Origin: Sebastes aleutianus
Taxonomy: Eukaryota > Chordata > Actinopteri > Perciformes > Sebastidae
Direction: 5' to 3'
DNA length: 64,000 nucleotides
NCBI GenBank assembly: GCA_916700875.1
Contig: CAKAKS010000004.1
Span: 14,556,444 to 14,620,443 of the forward strand
Below are positions 1-11,450 of this stretch, piece by piece. The notes below the pieces were generated by a model. The model worked only from the letters and a program-made list of their open reading frames with translations, searched no databases and was not told the origin of the DNA. Numbering within the stretch: position 1 is the stretch's first letter; each line of letters opens with the position of its first letter. The position numbers and the translations under genes are program-made.

Positions 1-497
1 ACTTTAAAGGTGCTATACAAATACTTTTGCCTTGATTTCTTTGGATTTTGTTTTATGTGATAATTAATGCAGTTGTTTGGGAGCAGACTTTTCTGTCACT
101 GTTTAGCTATAGTATAAGGTGGCGATTCTTGGATACTTCATTAGGTTTAGCTTTGCTGAATTCTACTCTCTCTCGCCACAATGGCGTGCTATCCGTGTGA
201 CTTCTGCCTTTAAAGAAACATTTGAGTTAAGTAATTTAAGTTTGAATGGATCCACTGAGCTGTACCCCTCTCCCCTCCTGTTCCCCCAGTGAAGAGATGA
301 GGCAGATCAGCTTGTTGTCCTGCCATTCATGCCTCAGGTTGGAGCTGTTGTTATACGCCGGTGATTTCCACTGGGACGGTGGACAGTACAGCAGGAGACA
401 CACACAGAGAGGCTCAGCGGCCTGCATGCTGCTGCCTGGATGAAAGGCAGATCAAACACTGTCTGCAAAGCCTCTCCATATTGCTGCCCGGCACTCA

Positions 498-498
<1 letters not shown>

Positions 499-570
<72 letters not shown>

Positions 571-577
571 TGTGTGT
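499..577. repeat. (TG)n microsatellite
   Basis: About 39 TG units with one CG interruption near 525 and one AG near 569. Long Cys-Val and His-Thr open frames here are artefacts of the repeat. Confidence 0.97.
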
Positions 578-700
578 CTTCTAGGTGGGATTGATGAGTG
601 AAGAGGGCAGATGGCCTTATCCTTCTCTGTGGGGGCTGGTGTGAGGTTCCACAGTGGTCCCACGGGGCAACATATTTTGGCCTACCGCCCCCCAACACAC

Positions 701-733
701 TATCTATCTATCCATCTATCCATCTATCCATCC

Positions 734-770
<37 letters not shown>
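701..770. repeat. (TATC)n microsatellite with CCATC variants
   Basis: TATC tetranucleotides interrupted by TCCATCTATC variants in the first half and pure in the second half (about 735-770). A shorter TATC run sits at 1210-1234. Confidence 0.95.
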
Positions 771-3027
771 GCTTTCCTCAAATTAACCCCAACACATTGC
801 GGTTTTTGGTTCACTGTTTCGATTGCGGTGTGCTTTGCACATTAGGGAGAAGAAAAACATAACCATTTCCAATGTGATTGAACTCCAAAATATATAAATA
901 GATAGATGGATTGATAGTAATGAGTGATATTTCTATATTATAAGACGTAACACTGATTTTGTGAAATAGGCTAGGCCTATGTTCAGATAATTTCCTCTTC
1001 TTGCAACACCTTCACATCCCAACTCGTCACATATATGACGCTTTGTCAGACCCCTCGGTTGCAGTAAACACATGCTTAATGTTGTGAATTAAACAAAAAC
1101 ACTTGCTTAGGTTTAGGCAACAACAACATGGTTGGGCTTAAAATTAATATTTTTTACAGTGAAAACATGACTGTATGTTGTGAACACAGGACACAAACGA
1201 ACACCTGACTATCTATCTATTTATCTATCTATCTTCGCTCCTGTTTGAACTATTTAACCCCTGATGGACTGCCGGGCTCTTCTTTTCAGCCGATTCATAT
1301 GCAACGGTGCTGAAAGGAGTAAATCTGCTTGTAGGATGACATCTGGCATTGTCATTCGGGATGTTAGAAAGTGTTATAGGGTTCTTCTCCGCATGCGTCG
1401 CGCTTTACAATAGTTCTTGGTGTGCTATTTGTGTGTCTTTATGCGCAAGGCTATTGTATGTAACCCAACTGTTATTCCTGTGGGTGCTGAAACTAGCAGT
1501 TTTGGTAGCTGTTACAGTACTCCCTATACCTGCCTCCCTCTCTCTTACACACACTTCTGGTTCTGAACGTGTGCCTGCATGTTTCCTCATCTGTGCAAAT
1601 AGCTGAATATACTGCAAGAAATTGCAGCTTGATGCTGCCTTTCCAACAACATGCAAATTCTGCATATGTAATGCTCTGATAGACCGTGACCATGTAATTC
1701 CCATGTGACAGTTGCCTCATGGTTTTGGCTGCCCCTGTAGTGCCAGGGTCTATTCTCAGGCGAATGTTTCTCTCGGTGGGGTCGAGGTGTTGAAAATCCC
1801 GGGGATGTCTTAAACTGATACTTTAGGACAGTCGGACCTCATGCTGATACGAGACTATTGGCCAGAGGAAAAACACACGCTGGTGCATGCCTGCATAAAT
1901 CCACTGATGTGAAAATTCAGCACGTATCCCCAAGGAATTTGTACATTTAGACATTTCGAATGCATTTGTCATACAGTTTTCTGCCGTTTTCAGAGATCAG
2001 AGGTGGATTTAAATGTAAAGAAAGCCTAAGAATTGCACTTTTCTACCAGTGAAAGAAGGACAGCATGTGTTGTCCCTGAGGGAAGGATTTACAACATATG
2101 GACACTGTACTCCTGCCACATGCACATCCATGCACAGCCTCTAAGAGATGTTTGCTGTTAGTCCAGCTAATCCCAATTTAAGCTGTCCATTTAGACTAGA
2201 GGGCAGCGCTCACGTATGGCCGACATCGACTCTGCACTATCAAATAGAGATCTGTTTGCTTTCTCTCTGTTACCATCGTAGAGGGGGAGGAGGATAGATA
2301 CGGAGTGTGTTTTATATATTTCAGAAAAAAAGAGAGAACCTTGTGCTGTCGTATGTTTGAAACTGTGGTATGAACAGCAAGAGAGATAGTGAAGGAAGAG
2401 GGAGATTTCCACCCTCTTGAAGTGGATTAGCTAATAAGCACTCTTGTCTTTTCCTCACCACCCTTGTTCCCTTCATCTCTTCTTCCTGCAGAATGCACTG
2501 TCACCAGCCACCACACAGGACAGATGATGATTGATTTCCCAGTGGACCATCATGAGAGTACAGGACTAAGCCACATTATAACCCTGCCAACCAAACCCTC
2601 ATATGCACTCACACTCCAATGCAAAAAAAAAAAAATCTGCATATGCTTGCCCATATATGCGTTCGTACACTACTCACACACAAATGCACATAAAGTGTTG
2701 GACAGAGGGATGCGAGTCAGCTACATATCCATCAATAGCTGTCAGTCACATTTAACAAAGCTAACAGCGCAGAGACAAGAAAGGACAACTGCTTTATCAG
2801 CCAGTTAGTTCCCTCCTCTTCTCATCGCCTCCTCTGCCCCACATCACCCTGTCTAATCACTGTAATACTGACGCTCTATCAACCTACAGCCTCATTTGGT
2901 TTAGCTAAAAGAAGTTAGTGTGTGAGGCTGCAAAGGATTAAGCCCAGGGGGTGCTTTTGAGTGTGAGTTTGTTTGTGACCTCTCTACATTGCCTCCCTTT
3001 GAGCGAGGGCCATAACATACTGTCATG

Positions 3028-3312
3028 CAGAAGTGTAGGGCTGTCCTCAACCAAAGAAATTCTTAGTCGACTAACACTCAATTTTGTCGATTTTGTCGAT
3101 TTTTGAGAGAGTTTTTCCACAAAGAATCACACAAAAGCACCACTTTAAATCTTCTTTTTACCAGAGATGTGCTCGGAGTTTCTTGGAAATAAGTCAATCA
3201 GTATTAAAAAGCATAACAAATGACTAATCAACTAAAGAAAGCTTAGTCGACTAAGACCAAAACAACTGATTAGTGGACTAATCGACTCAGAGGAGGCAGC
3301 CCTACAGAAGTG
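3028..3312. mobile_element. hAT-type MITE with perfect 8-bp target duplication
   Basis: A 269-bp element (3036-3304) begins TAGGGCTG and ends CAGCCCTA, an exact inverted match. Inner arms are related as well, with TTAGTCGACTAA motifs near both ends. It is flanked by a perfect direct repeat CAGAAGTG at 3028-3035 and 3305-3312. An 8-bp duplication with TAGGGCTG-like ends is characteristic of hAT transposons. There is no coding capacity, so it moved with a transposase supplied from elsewhere. Confidence 0.9.
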
Positions 3313-6300
3313 TAAATCCAAATGTCTTTAGATATCTTGAATGTTGGTGGGATTGGCTCGAAATGGGACAATGATGACGCAGCTCAGAGGGATCTCAGTT
3401 CCTTGTGTTAAGTGGCCCAAATCAAAATGTAACCATGCCCTATTGAAACACGTTTGCAAGTCATGTATGCAACTGCCAGGAACAGGCCTGCAATTCATGT
3501 AGATGGTAGGTAGATGCTGACACGTTGATGTCAGGGTCAATATCCTCTACTCCTTCCTTCCACTGCCTTTTAAAAACCCACTTCACCAACCAGGTTATAT
3601 AGTCTCTGCTGCTATCACAGCTCCACTCCTATTGTTCATGGGACAATTGACCGTGACCCCAGGCAGCTCCCAAAGGTCTGCATAGGTCAAAGGGGAGAAG
3701 AGGCTGAAGGGCCCTGGGGTGTGGATGTTTAGCAGCTACCTCGGGGGCAGGAATGACTGTTTAAGCACCTGATGCTTTGCGATGGTGCCAAACATTAGCG
3801 GGAGTAAAGCTGAAAAGGTCTTAAACCTGCTCATCCAGGAGACGAGAGGCAATGATTCAACTCGGCTTGACAGTGATGGAGATGAAAAGTGTGAAGGATG
3901 AGGCGGGCGCTGAGTGCACTACCACAGCTAAGAGTATATGTTCTTCTGTTGGTTTGGTCGTGCTGCGAGTGTGAGTGTTCCTCGGTGCATTGTCAGTCCA
4001 TGTCTGTGATTGCGTGCTCCGCCGCAGGGAAATGGAGTGTCTTGGCCCTGGAGCCGCAGCTCCCCTCCCCCAACACTGAGTCATGATGGCTTTTTGACAG
4101 TAGAGCTGGAAGACAAATGCCCCCCCGTCCTGCTGAAACATTCATGAAGCCTTATGACCCTCTCCTCCACCTAATGTACCCTAACAGGCCTTTATGGCTC
4201 CTCTCTAGCCTAGCGCCACCTTAGTGCTGCTTCCCGGCATCTAACTTCTTAACACCCCGCCACCGCTGGTCTTTTTACGCCCCTCTCAGCAGTCTGTTGG
4301 AGAGGCCTCGCCCTGGTACGTTTCCTGAGACCCATTAAATCAAGCTGCAGGTTGGTATGTCTCGGCTGACTTTGTCGTATGCTTCCAGTGTCATGTTTGT
4401 TCCCCTTCCCTCCTCTCCTTCACGTGTGGTCATTGGCGGTCTTCGTAATGTGACTCCTAAGGGGTGCATTGATCTGTTAAGATTGTCACTTTAAAAAGGC
4501 CCCATTAGGGTTTAAGGTTTGACAGCTGATATCAACATCCTTCATTGTTGGGACAAATGACCCAAAGAGCGAAATAGAGGTTGTAGAGTGGGAGGAAAGG
4601 ACTGTGGGCGAGGACCTTTAAGATAGAGAGTGGAGAAAGTAGGATCAGGAGCGTTTTTAACAGGCCTGACACAAGACTAAAGAAAAAGACACAACATATA
4701 GCTTCTGTAGGGTGACCTCAGCTTGTCATTGGGACTGGACACCGTGTCCTCTGTGTGTGTCCACCCTGTGTGGGTCCACAGGGAGATCTCACCCGAGCAG
4801 TGTGTTTTACTACTCTCCTGGCCTCCCCACTGTGTTTACCTCTCCGTGGTAAAAAATGCCATATGCTAAATGGGCTTGTGTTACGGCTCTGGTTACGGAG
4901 CGGTATGCTGCCCCACACACACACACACTCCAACATCAAGCAGAGCGGATATCTAAGCCATATCCAAGCCTATAAAGTGGAGCTCCATTGATCTGTTTAT
5001 GCTTTTTTAACAATCTCCCAACACATGAGATTCATCTCGGCCACAGACAATCTTCTGATGGTCATTGATTCATCTGGTAACACCAGGCCTATTAATTAGT
5101 GGTGGCAATCATTGCTGCTTTCTGTAGTCAATCATTATCGAAGCATTATCAGTTACCCCGTGACATTTCAATAATGCAATAATGCAACTCCATAAATACT
5201 GTTTTATTTTAACTAAATATTCAATACTTGGGAACGACACAACCCCTCACTTAATACAAACTACACATCCCAGACTACTTTATTGACGATGTTGCTATTG
5301 ACTGAGGTAATAGAAGTCACAGCTCAGACTCAACGTACGGTAAGAGTCAGTCCATATTTCTGATAATGTACATTCATCAGAGGAAAACTGCCGAGCTCCG
5401 CAAGTATTTTCTTCACTTTAGGATTTAGTGGTGCCAGCTAAGTGTCCAGACTCTGGCTATAAAACGTATCCCTAGCTTTTTTAATGGAGTTTGTAAAATA
5501 GATTCCTCTACTTGTCAACTTAGTCTTTCCATGCACATCGAAACCAGCAACATATCAAAGCGTTTATCCAGACGCACACATTGGAATTCCTCAACTATAT
5601 GCAAACAATTTAAAGTTTTCAATGCACACATGAAACAGTGATTTAAACAACAGAGATATAGATATTGAATACATTATATATGCATTACATCTATTGCATT
5701 ATTTATTCATATGTATGTTTATCTGTCGTGTCCTATCCTGTTAAATAAACTAGAAATAAAAAATACACTTTTTGAATAATCCATATTTTTGTACAAGATG
5801 AAATCAAATGTGTTCACACACTGTTTTATTTTGTTTAGTCCACTTGTCAGACTACAGTATCAGGCACAGCACAAATCAAAAAAGCAAAATACATTATATT
5901 AAGATATTTCACCTATTAAAAAACATTTATAGAAATTAAGATCTCTGATAAAACAGTGGTAAAATTTTGAGTATAATATGCATGGAAAAAGGCCTATGAC
6001 AAAAGTTGACATTACTGTAAATGAAGCAATCTCTACTATCTTCTTAAATATCACCAGTTAATCTGGATCCTTTGCAGCAGTTGTAATCATAACGATAACA
6101 TCAGTGCTGCTAGCTACTTTCATTGGTAAAGACTTGGCGACAGACTTTCCCTTGGAAGTTCTCTGTCCTGGAACTGAGAGCATGCTGTTGGAACCCAACA
6201 TAGTGAAACCTTTAGCACCCACAGTATTCCTGCATTAGCACCCCTCATTACATCATTTTCAGATCCGCCTCTGGTCCTACTCTCAAACCTCTAAGGCTCA

Positions 6301-7375
6301 GCTCTGCTGCCACGCCGCTCTGTAAGCTCCAGCAGCAGATCAATGCCTCTGAAATGGAGCCGACCTACAGTCACATTAATGGTGCGCATCATCTTAAAGG
6401 GCTCTTCCCAGAAGACCTTTCTGCTCACACATGCTCTATACACAACAGCCAGCAGAGGGGAAACAAAGGTCAATACTTGCTGCACCATGCAGGTTTTGTT
6501 TAGCCTAGCCAGGCCTGCTAACAGCTCAAGGCTTACATTACAAAGTCCTGTTCATTAAGGACCCCGACAAAACCAGAGATAGTTCTCAGACACGAGGGCG
6601 TATGGGGGGGGATATCGTATGATCTGCATCTTCTCTGCAAACAGGAAGCATCTGTTTTCTCGACATGAAAAATGAATCAAACACCTTTCAGCTCTCTTGT
6701 GTGTGTGTATCACTGACCACAATACATCAATACTGGAACCTCTTACCATAAAAGATTGAATCTGCAGCACAAAAAATGATCAATATCGGAATGTGAAGAG
6801 TGGAAAGCGTCCGGGGTGCAGACAGACACATGGCACCTTCCTCAGTCATAATCTCCTATTCAAAGGCTTATCAATTAAGATGTCACCTTGTCTGTCCAGG
6901 GCTGTATGGGTATACACGCATGCTGACTGCTTCCATTGGAGGTCAAATTAGCTTCAATGATGAGCCTCTCATTTCGAAAGGCCCTGGTGGAGCTGAAAGG
7001 CCTCCTCAGGGGAATAGGGTTTAGATGTTACCCTTCTTCATCTGCCCTCAGAAGGCCTTCTGAGGGTAAATGAGTAAAGGGAGACTGGCTAATGTATGAG
7101 GGGTATTCTCGGTGGGTGATATAAAGAGTAATAGTTTGAGAGCTCCAAAATAATTCAGCAGTTTTTTGTAGCATGTGAAGCCAAATTAACTTAGTAGTTT
7201 TTGTTAAATGACACAACACAAACATACAAAAGATGATCTTTAGAAAGAACAGAAATAGAATTTAACATGGAAATTTGTGTAGAACATAAATATTTCTGTT
7301 TTTAAGTAAAGTCTTTCCATGACATAAACTTCTTTATCCCTTTCTCTCTGGCTTTCATCAGGACCTAATGTGCAT
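3313..7375. other. Non-coding stretch, largely unique
   Basis: No gene or clear mobile element is recognised. 5630-5990 is AT-rich. Short open frames here have no recognisable domain and no consistent splice context. Confidence 0.5.
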
Positions 7376-7760
7376 TTTGGCCGTCGCAATCTTGGTTATA
7401 AGACGAAAACACGGACAACTCCCAGACCGAACAACACCGTGGTAGCAACCTGTCAATCATAAGGTAGTCACCCTCTAAAGCATCCCCTGCTTTATGGTCT
7501 ATTTGACTCTAAATGGGACCATAGTTTACTAAATGAACATCATGCTGTATTGAAGAAGACTTGAAACCAGTGATTGAGACCATAAACTCATATTTACAAT
7601 GTTTACTGAGGTAATAAATCAAGTGAGAAGTAGGGTCATTTTCTCATAGACTTATTTTTGCAACCAGAGGAGTCGCCCCCTGCTGGCTATTAGAAAGAAT
7701 GCAGGTTTAAGGCACTTCCTCATTGGCTTCACTTTTCAGATCCGGAGGTTGCCCACTGTT
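7376..7760. repeat. Abundant teleost interspersed repeat
   Basis: The block running from CCGTCGCAATCTTGG through TTTATGGTCTATTTGACTC and AGTCGCCCCCTGCTGGC to CCGGAGGTTGCCCACTG matches a repeat I recall as very common in percomorph genomes. Its class is not certain; it is probably a non-autonomous transposon. Recognition is from memory. Confidence 0.6.
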
Positions 7761-9150
7761 TTTTTCTGCAATTAGAAGGAAAATTCTTAATAGATAGCTC
7801 AACGTATTGTCTGATATGTTGGCAGGAAGGATGGAAAATAAAAAAAAGTGCTGCTCAAAGTCAGACTGACAAGCAAACTATCTTTTTTTGGACACTTTTT
7901 TAGCCAATTATCTAGTTTAGGCCGATCCTCTTTTTGACCTTCCATTCAAATTCCTTAAGTATTTTATGATCAATTTCAACCCAAAGCATTGAATAAGTTT
8001 GCAATCTTCATCATGAAAGTCACGAGAAGACTGACTCTAACACCTCTGCAACTGAAAGTAATCCAGAAAATCAATCCACCTGCTTCTCTCTCCACAGAGC
8101 TGCCGGATTGGTTTCACACGCTAATCATGTGTGCTGATTTCATCCCGGCTGCCGGCGTGGTGGAGCAGCAGCAGCAGCACGGCAGCAGTTTCCTCTCTGT
8201 CCTTTCAGTGTTCAAGCCCAGCGCCTTATTGATCAGAACAAGTAAGTTAATAAGCTTTAGACTCATTCATCAGCAGGGTAGAGACTGGAACTGCACACGG
8301 CAGGCTTAATCAAGTCATCAGTGCCCGTCAAGCATGAACACAGTAATTAAAGGAAGAGGGAACATGGAGATGAGCAGAGGGGAGAGGAGCAGGGGTCTAT
8401 AGGGTTCGCCTTGGAAAGAGATAGAGAACTTCATTTATAAAGCACCGATTTATAAAGACAGTGGCTGAGGAGCAACACGGTTAGATTAATCACTCCACTC
8501 TTCTCTGCCATATATAGCTCTCACATTAATCCAGCCTCAGTTAATCAACAGCTGAAATACAATCAGCCAGGTGATCCAAACAGTGACCTGAGGACAGACA
8601 ATTCATCCCGCCTTGAGTAGACCCTCCACACATAAACAAGACAAAGAACAACAATCCCCTCCTCCCTTTAATGACACACACACACACAGCGGAGGAAATC
8701 ACCAATAATCGCCGTCATCATCCTCGACATTTCACCACTGCAACAGAGGTGCCACGTGAGGCCAGAAGGATGAGCTCATTTGGCTCTCTTGGCGGATGAA
8801 TGAGGCCGCTGTAGATTTACAGCAGCAAGCTGTGAGCGATGATGATGCGCCGCTGCAAACAAAAGCCATCAGTTCTGTCTGGAGTAGAGGAAGAGAAAGG
8901 CTGGGGGAAACCAGGATGGGCTACTGGCTCTGATTTAGAGGCTGAGATGTGGATCCTCTCTGTTGCCACAGAGGTAACTGGGTGTGAGTTATGCAAACCG
9001 GAGCTGATCTGTAAGGTCAGGGTCAGACAGCTACGATAGGCATCCTGCTTTGGATGGTGTTTTAAAGGACATTTGTTCAAGTCTGTCTTAAAACAATACT
9101 CATATTATTAGAATACTAATATTTAAGTTGGTGATCCTCTTAAATCGCTC
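7761..9150. other. Non-coding stretch, no clear feature
   Basis: Mostly unique sequence with a short CAG run (8167-8178) and a short AC run (about 8674-8688). The open frame at 7989-8309 has no recognisable domain. Confidence 0.45.
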
Positions 9151-9872
9151 TTTAAAGGAGCAGAGTGTAGGATCTGGCGGTATCTAGCGGTGAGGTTGAG
9201 ATTGCAACCAACTGAAGCCTCTCCCATGTGCCAAGCGTGTAGGAGAGCTACGGTGGCTGACGCGGAAACGTCTCTAGAGGCAGTTGTTGTAAGTGTAGCG
9301 TTTGGAGCAGAGCCAGTGCGTAGAGTGTGTGTGTACGTGGGAAGTGAGTGGTGAAGCAAGAGAGAGGGAGCTGCGGCAAAGGGAGCGAGTAACGTTATCG
9401 ACTCCAGCTCAAGCAGTAAAAGTTGCCATAGTTTGGTTTGTCCGTTCTGGGCATGGATGTTTAAAGGGAACTGGATGCAGTGTTGGAGGCGGGCTCCCGT
9501 TCATTCCTATGACAGTTGCTCAGTGGCGCATGAAGCCAAATTGGCTTGACTGCCGAGTGATTAAGTACCCGGATCTTGCGGCGATCTTCCAAATTGTAGT
9601 ACTGCCGTTTGGCCACTAAGAAAATTAGCTTCAAAGCCTGACACACTTCCTGGAGGCCTGGTTCTGGGCTACTGTTGAAACATGGCTGTGTAACATGGCG
9701 GACTCCATGGAAGGGGACCCACTCCCTATGTAGATATAAACAGCTCATTGTAAAGTAACGAAAACACGATTCTTATTTTCAGGTGATTATACACTAAAGA
9801 CAACATACTTATTAATATAATGTTCCATTTCTGCCAATAGATCCCCTAAATGTGACGTACTAGTCCTTTAAA
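9151..9872 (+). mobile_element. Two-ended repeat, family A copy 1, with nested insertion
   Basis: Starts TTTAAAGGAGCAGAGTGTAG and ends TCCTTTAAA, an inverted terminal match of 9 bp. It reads through GGATCTGGCGGTATCTAGCG and GTAACGTTATCGACTCC to AGGTGATTATACACTAAAGA. A second copy lies in opposite orientation at 41695-42345. Compared with that copy, this one is interrupted by about 208 bp (9453-9660) flanked by the 9-bp direct repeat GTTCTGGGC. It is probably a non-autonomous DNA transposon of a family common in perciform fish. Confidence 0.75.
9444..9669. mobile_element. Insertion nested in family A, family B copy 1
   Basis: The insert (9453-9660) starts ATGGATGTTTAAAGGGAACT and lies between direct repeats GTTCTGGGC at 9444-9452 and 9661-9669. 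Its first 135 bp or so, including GTGGCGCATGAAGCCAAA and AAGTACCCGGATCTTGCGGC, recur at 28240-28375. I cannot assign it to a class: no RNA polymerase III boxes, poly(A) tail or clear inverted ends are seen. Confidence 0.65.
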
Positions 9873-9983
9873 CTGAGAGTAAAATTGGAAAAAGGCAGAT
9901 GTTGGTAAACACTGGCAGGCTTAGAATTATGCAGAAAAATCTCTGATGAAGGTTTCATCAGTTTCCCTGTTCTCCTTATTAAG

Positions 9984-10284
9984 TTTAAAGGGCCAGTGCA
10001 CCCAAATAACAAATAGACATACGGTATTTTCCCATTTTGGTAGCATCTGCTGAGGTACCCGTCACTGAGAATTTTGTCACAATCTCAATGAATGAATATC
10101 CGGTAGCATCCCTTTCTACAAAATCCTGGTTACTCTGGATAATCCACAGATCTCTCTGTGAACTATTCTTATTGGCACAACTTCCTACAGAAGAAATCAA
10201 AAAGCATCGACAGATAAAACTCTCGGCGTAGCTAGATACCTCTAAAGGAAAATGAGAAAATATGTGTGGACTGAGCATTTAAAG
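9984..10284. mobile_element. Short non-autonomous DNA element (TTTAAAGG ends)
   Basis: Begins TTTAAAGGGCCAGTGCACCC and ends GAGCATTTAAAG about 300 bp later. AAAGGGNCAGTNCACCC ends are common among fish short inverted-repeat elements. The ends are only partly symmetrical, so the assignment is tentative. Confidence 0.45.
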
Positions 10285-11022
10285 AGAACATATTTTACTT
10301 GCCCCTTTACCTTATCGTCTGCTTCAAAAGAACAGTCACTATAATGCCTCTTTATTCTCTTTTGTGTGTCATCCCTGCTGCAGTCCATGTGTTAACATGT
10401 CAGTGTGTCAGCACTCAGGTGCTCCTATCCCCCTGTGCCCCATTAGCCTTAAACCTGACCATTAGACTGTCCTTTCAACTCCTGAACAAAAAAATACACA
10501 TCTAATGAAGGCAGCTCCCAGACTGCGTGTCTATTAATTGTGACTGTTGTTGTCCTGTAACCCATCTCCTGCTGGACTCAAAGCTCTGAGCGGAGAGGTG
10601 ATTGTGGTGTGTGTTAGTTAGTTAGTTAGACAGTGTATGTCGCCGGTATGGCTGCTGTGGTGAGGGAGCTGACAGGTAACATTAGCGTCACAGGTGGTCA
10701 CGGAAGCATGCATACACACACACATACATACAAAATCAGTTGATGGCACTATTGCTACTTGTTTAACTTAATTAGTATCACCTCTGAAGTCTATAAGTCT
10801 GATGGTAAAAACAACATTAAATGGAACAAATAGTTGTTTTTAACTCTCAAATGCCCGGTCGGTTTTTCGATTTAATACATTTCCAGAACAAAATTAGCAC
10901 ATTACAATGATCAACTTTACACCAATTTCTTGAAATGTTGTAGCTTTTTTGCTGCTTGCATGCAAAATTTAAGTCAAGTATCTCTTTCTTCAGTGTCTCC
11001 AAGGAATGGCATAACCCATAAT
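10285..11022. other. Non-coding stretch, no clear feature
   Basis: Appears to be unique sequence apart from a GTTAGTTAGTTAGTTA run near 10614-10629. No gene is seen. Confidence 0.4.
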
Positions 11023-11450
11023 GCAGTGGCGGACTCAAGCTGTCTGAGGGGCAGGGGCCAAAAAAACATGTTCTCTCAATTTTTAGGCCACCCTAGAGGG
11101 CACTGCATCACATTTTCTCCACTGGAAGGGTACCCTATGACACTTTATCATGTTTTCTCCACTGGAAGGCCACCCTAGAGGGCACTTTATCATGTTTTAT
11201 CTAAGGGGCATCCAAAAGGGCACTTTTTCTGCAGTTTGTTAAAACAGGGCACTTTATAATGTTTTCTTCATTTAAGGGCACCTTATGGCACTTTCATGTT
11301 TTCTCCACTGGAAGGGTACACTACAGGACACTTTATCATGTTTTCTTCACTGGAAAAGAAAGAAAACTTTATCAAATTTTCTTCATTTAAGGGCACCCTA
11401 TGGTATTTGATCACCTTTTCTCCACTGGAAGGGATGCAGGGGGGCAAAAT
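11023..11450. repeat. Degenerate minisatellite within a transposon-like repeat
   Basis: From about 11065 to 11440 a unit of roughly 40 bp recurs imperfectly some eight times. Its core is GGGCACTTTATCATGTTTTC followed by TCCACTGGAAGGGCACCCTA. It is preceded at 11023 by CAGTGGCGGACTCAAGC, which resembles the terminal sequence of fish hAT elements. The open frames on both strands here (for example 11296-11550) only reflect the repeat. Confidence 0.75.

Larger units (their letters stand above)
1..3027. other. Non-coding stretch with microsatellites
   Basis: No gene is recognised. Besides the microsatellites listed separately, 1010-1200 resembles a dispersed fish repeat: the GGTTTAGGCAACAA motif near 1110 recurs near 17738. 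The rest appears to be unique sequence. Confidence 0.5.

Noticed and set aside
236..698. Minus-strand frames with poly His-Thr and plus-strand frames with poly Cys-Val.
   Set aside because: Direct translation products of the TG microsatellite at 499-577.
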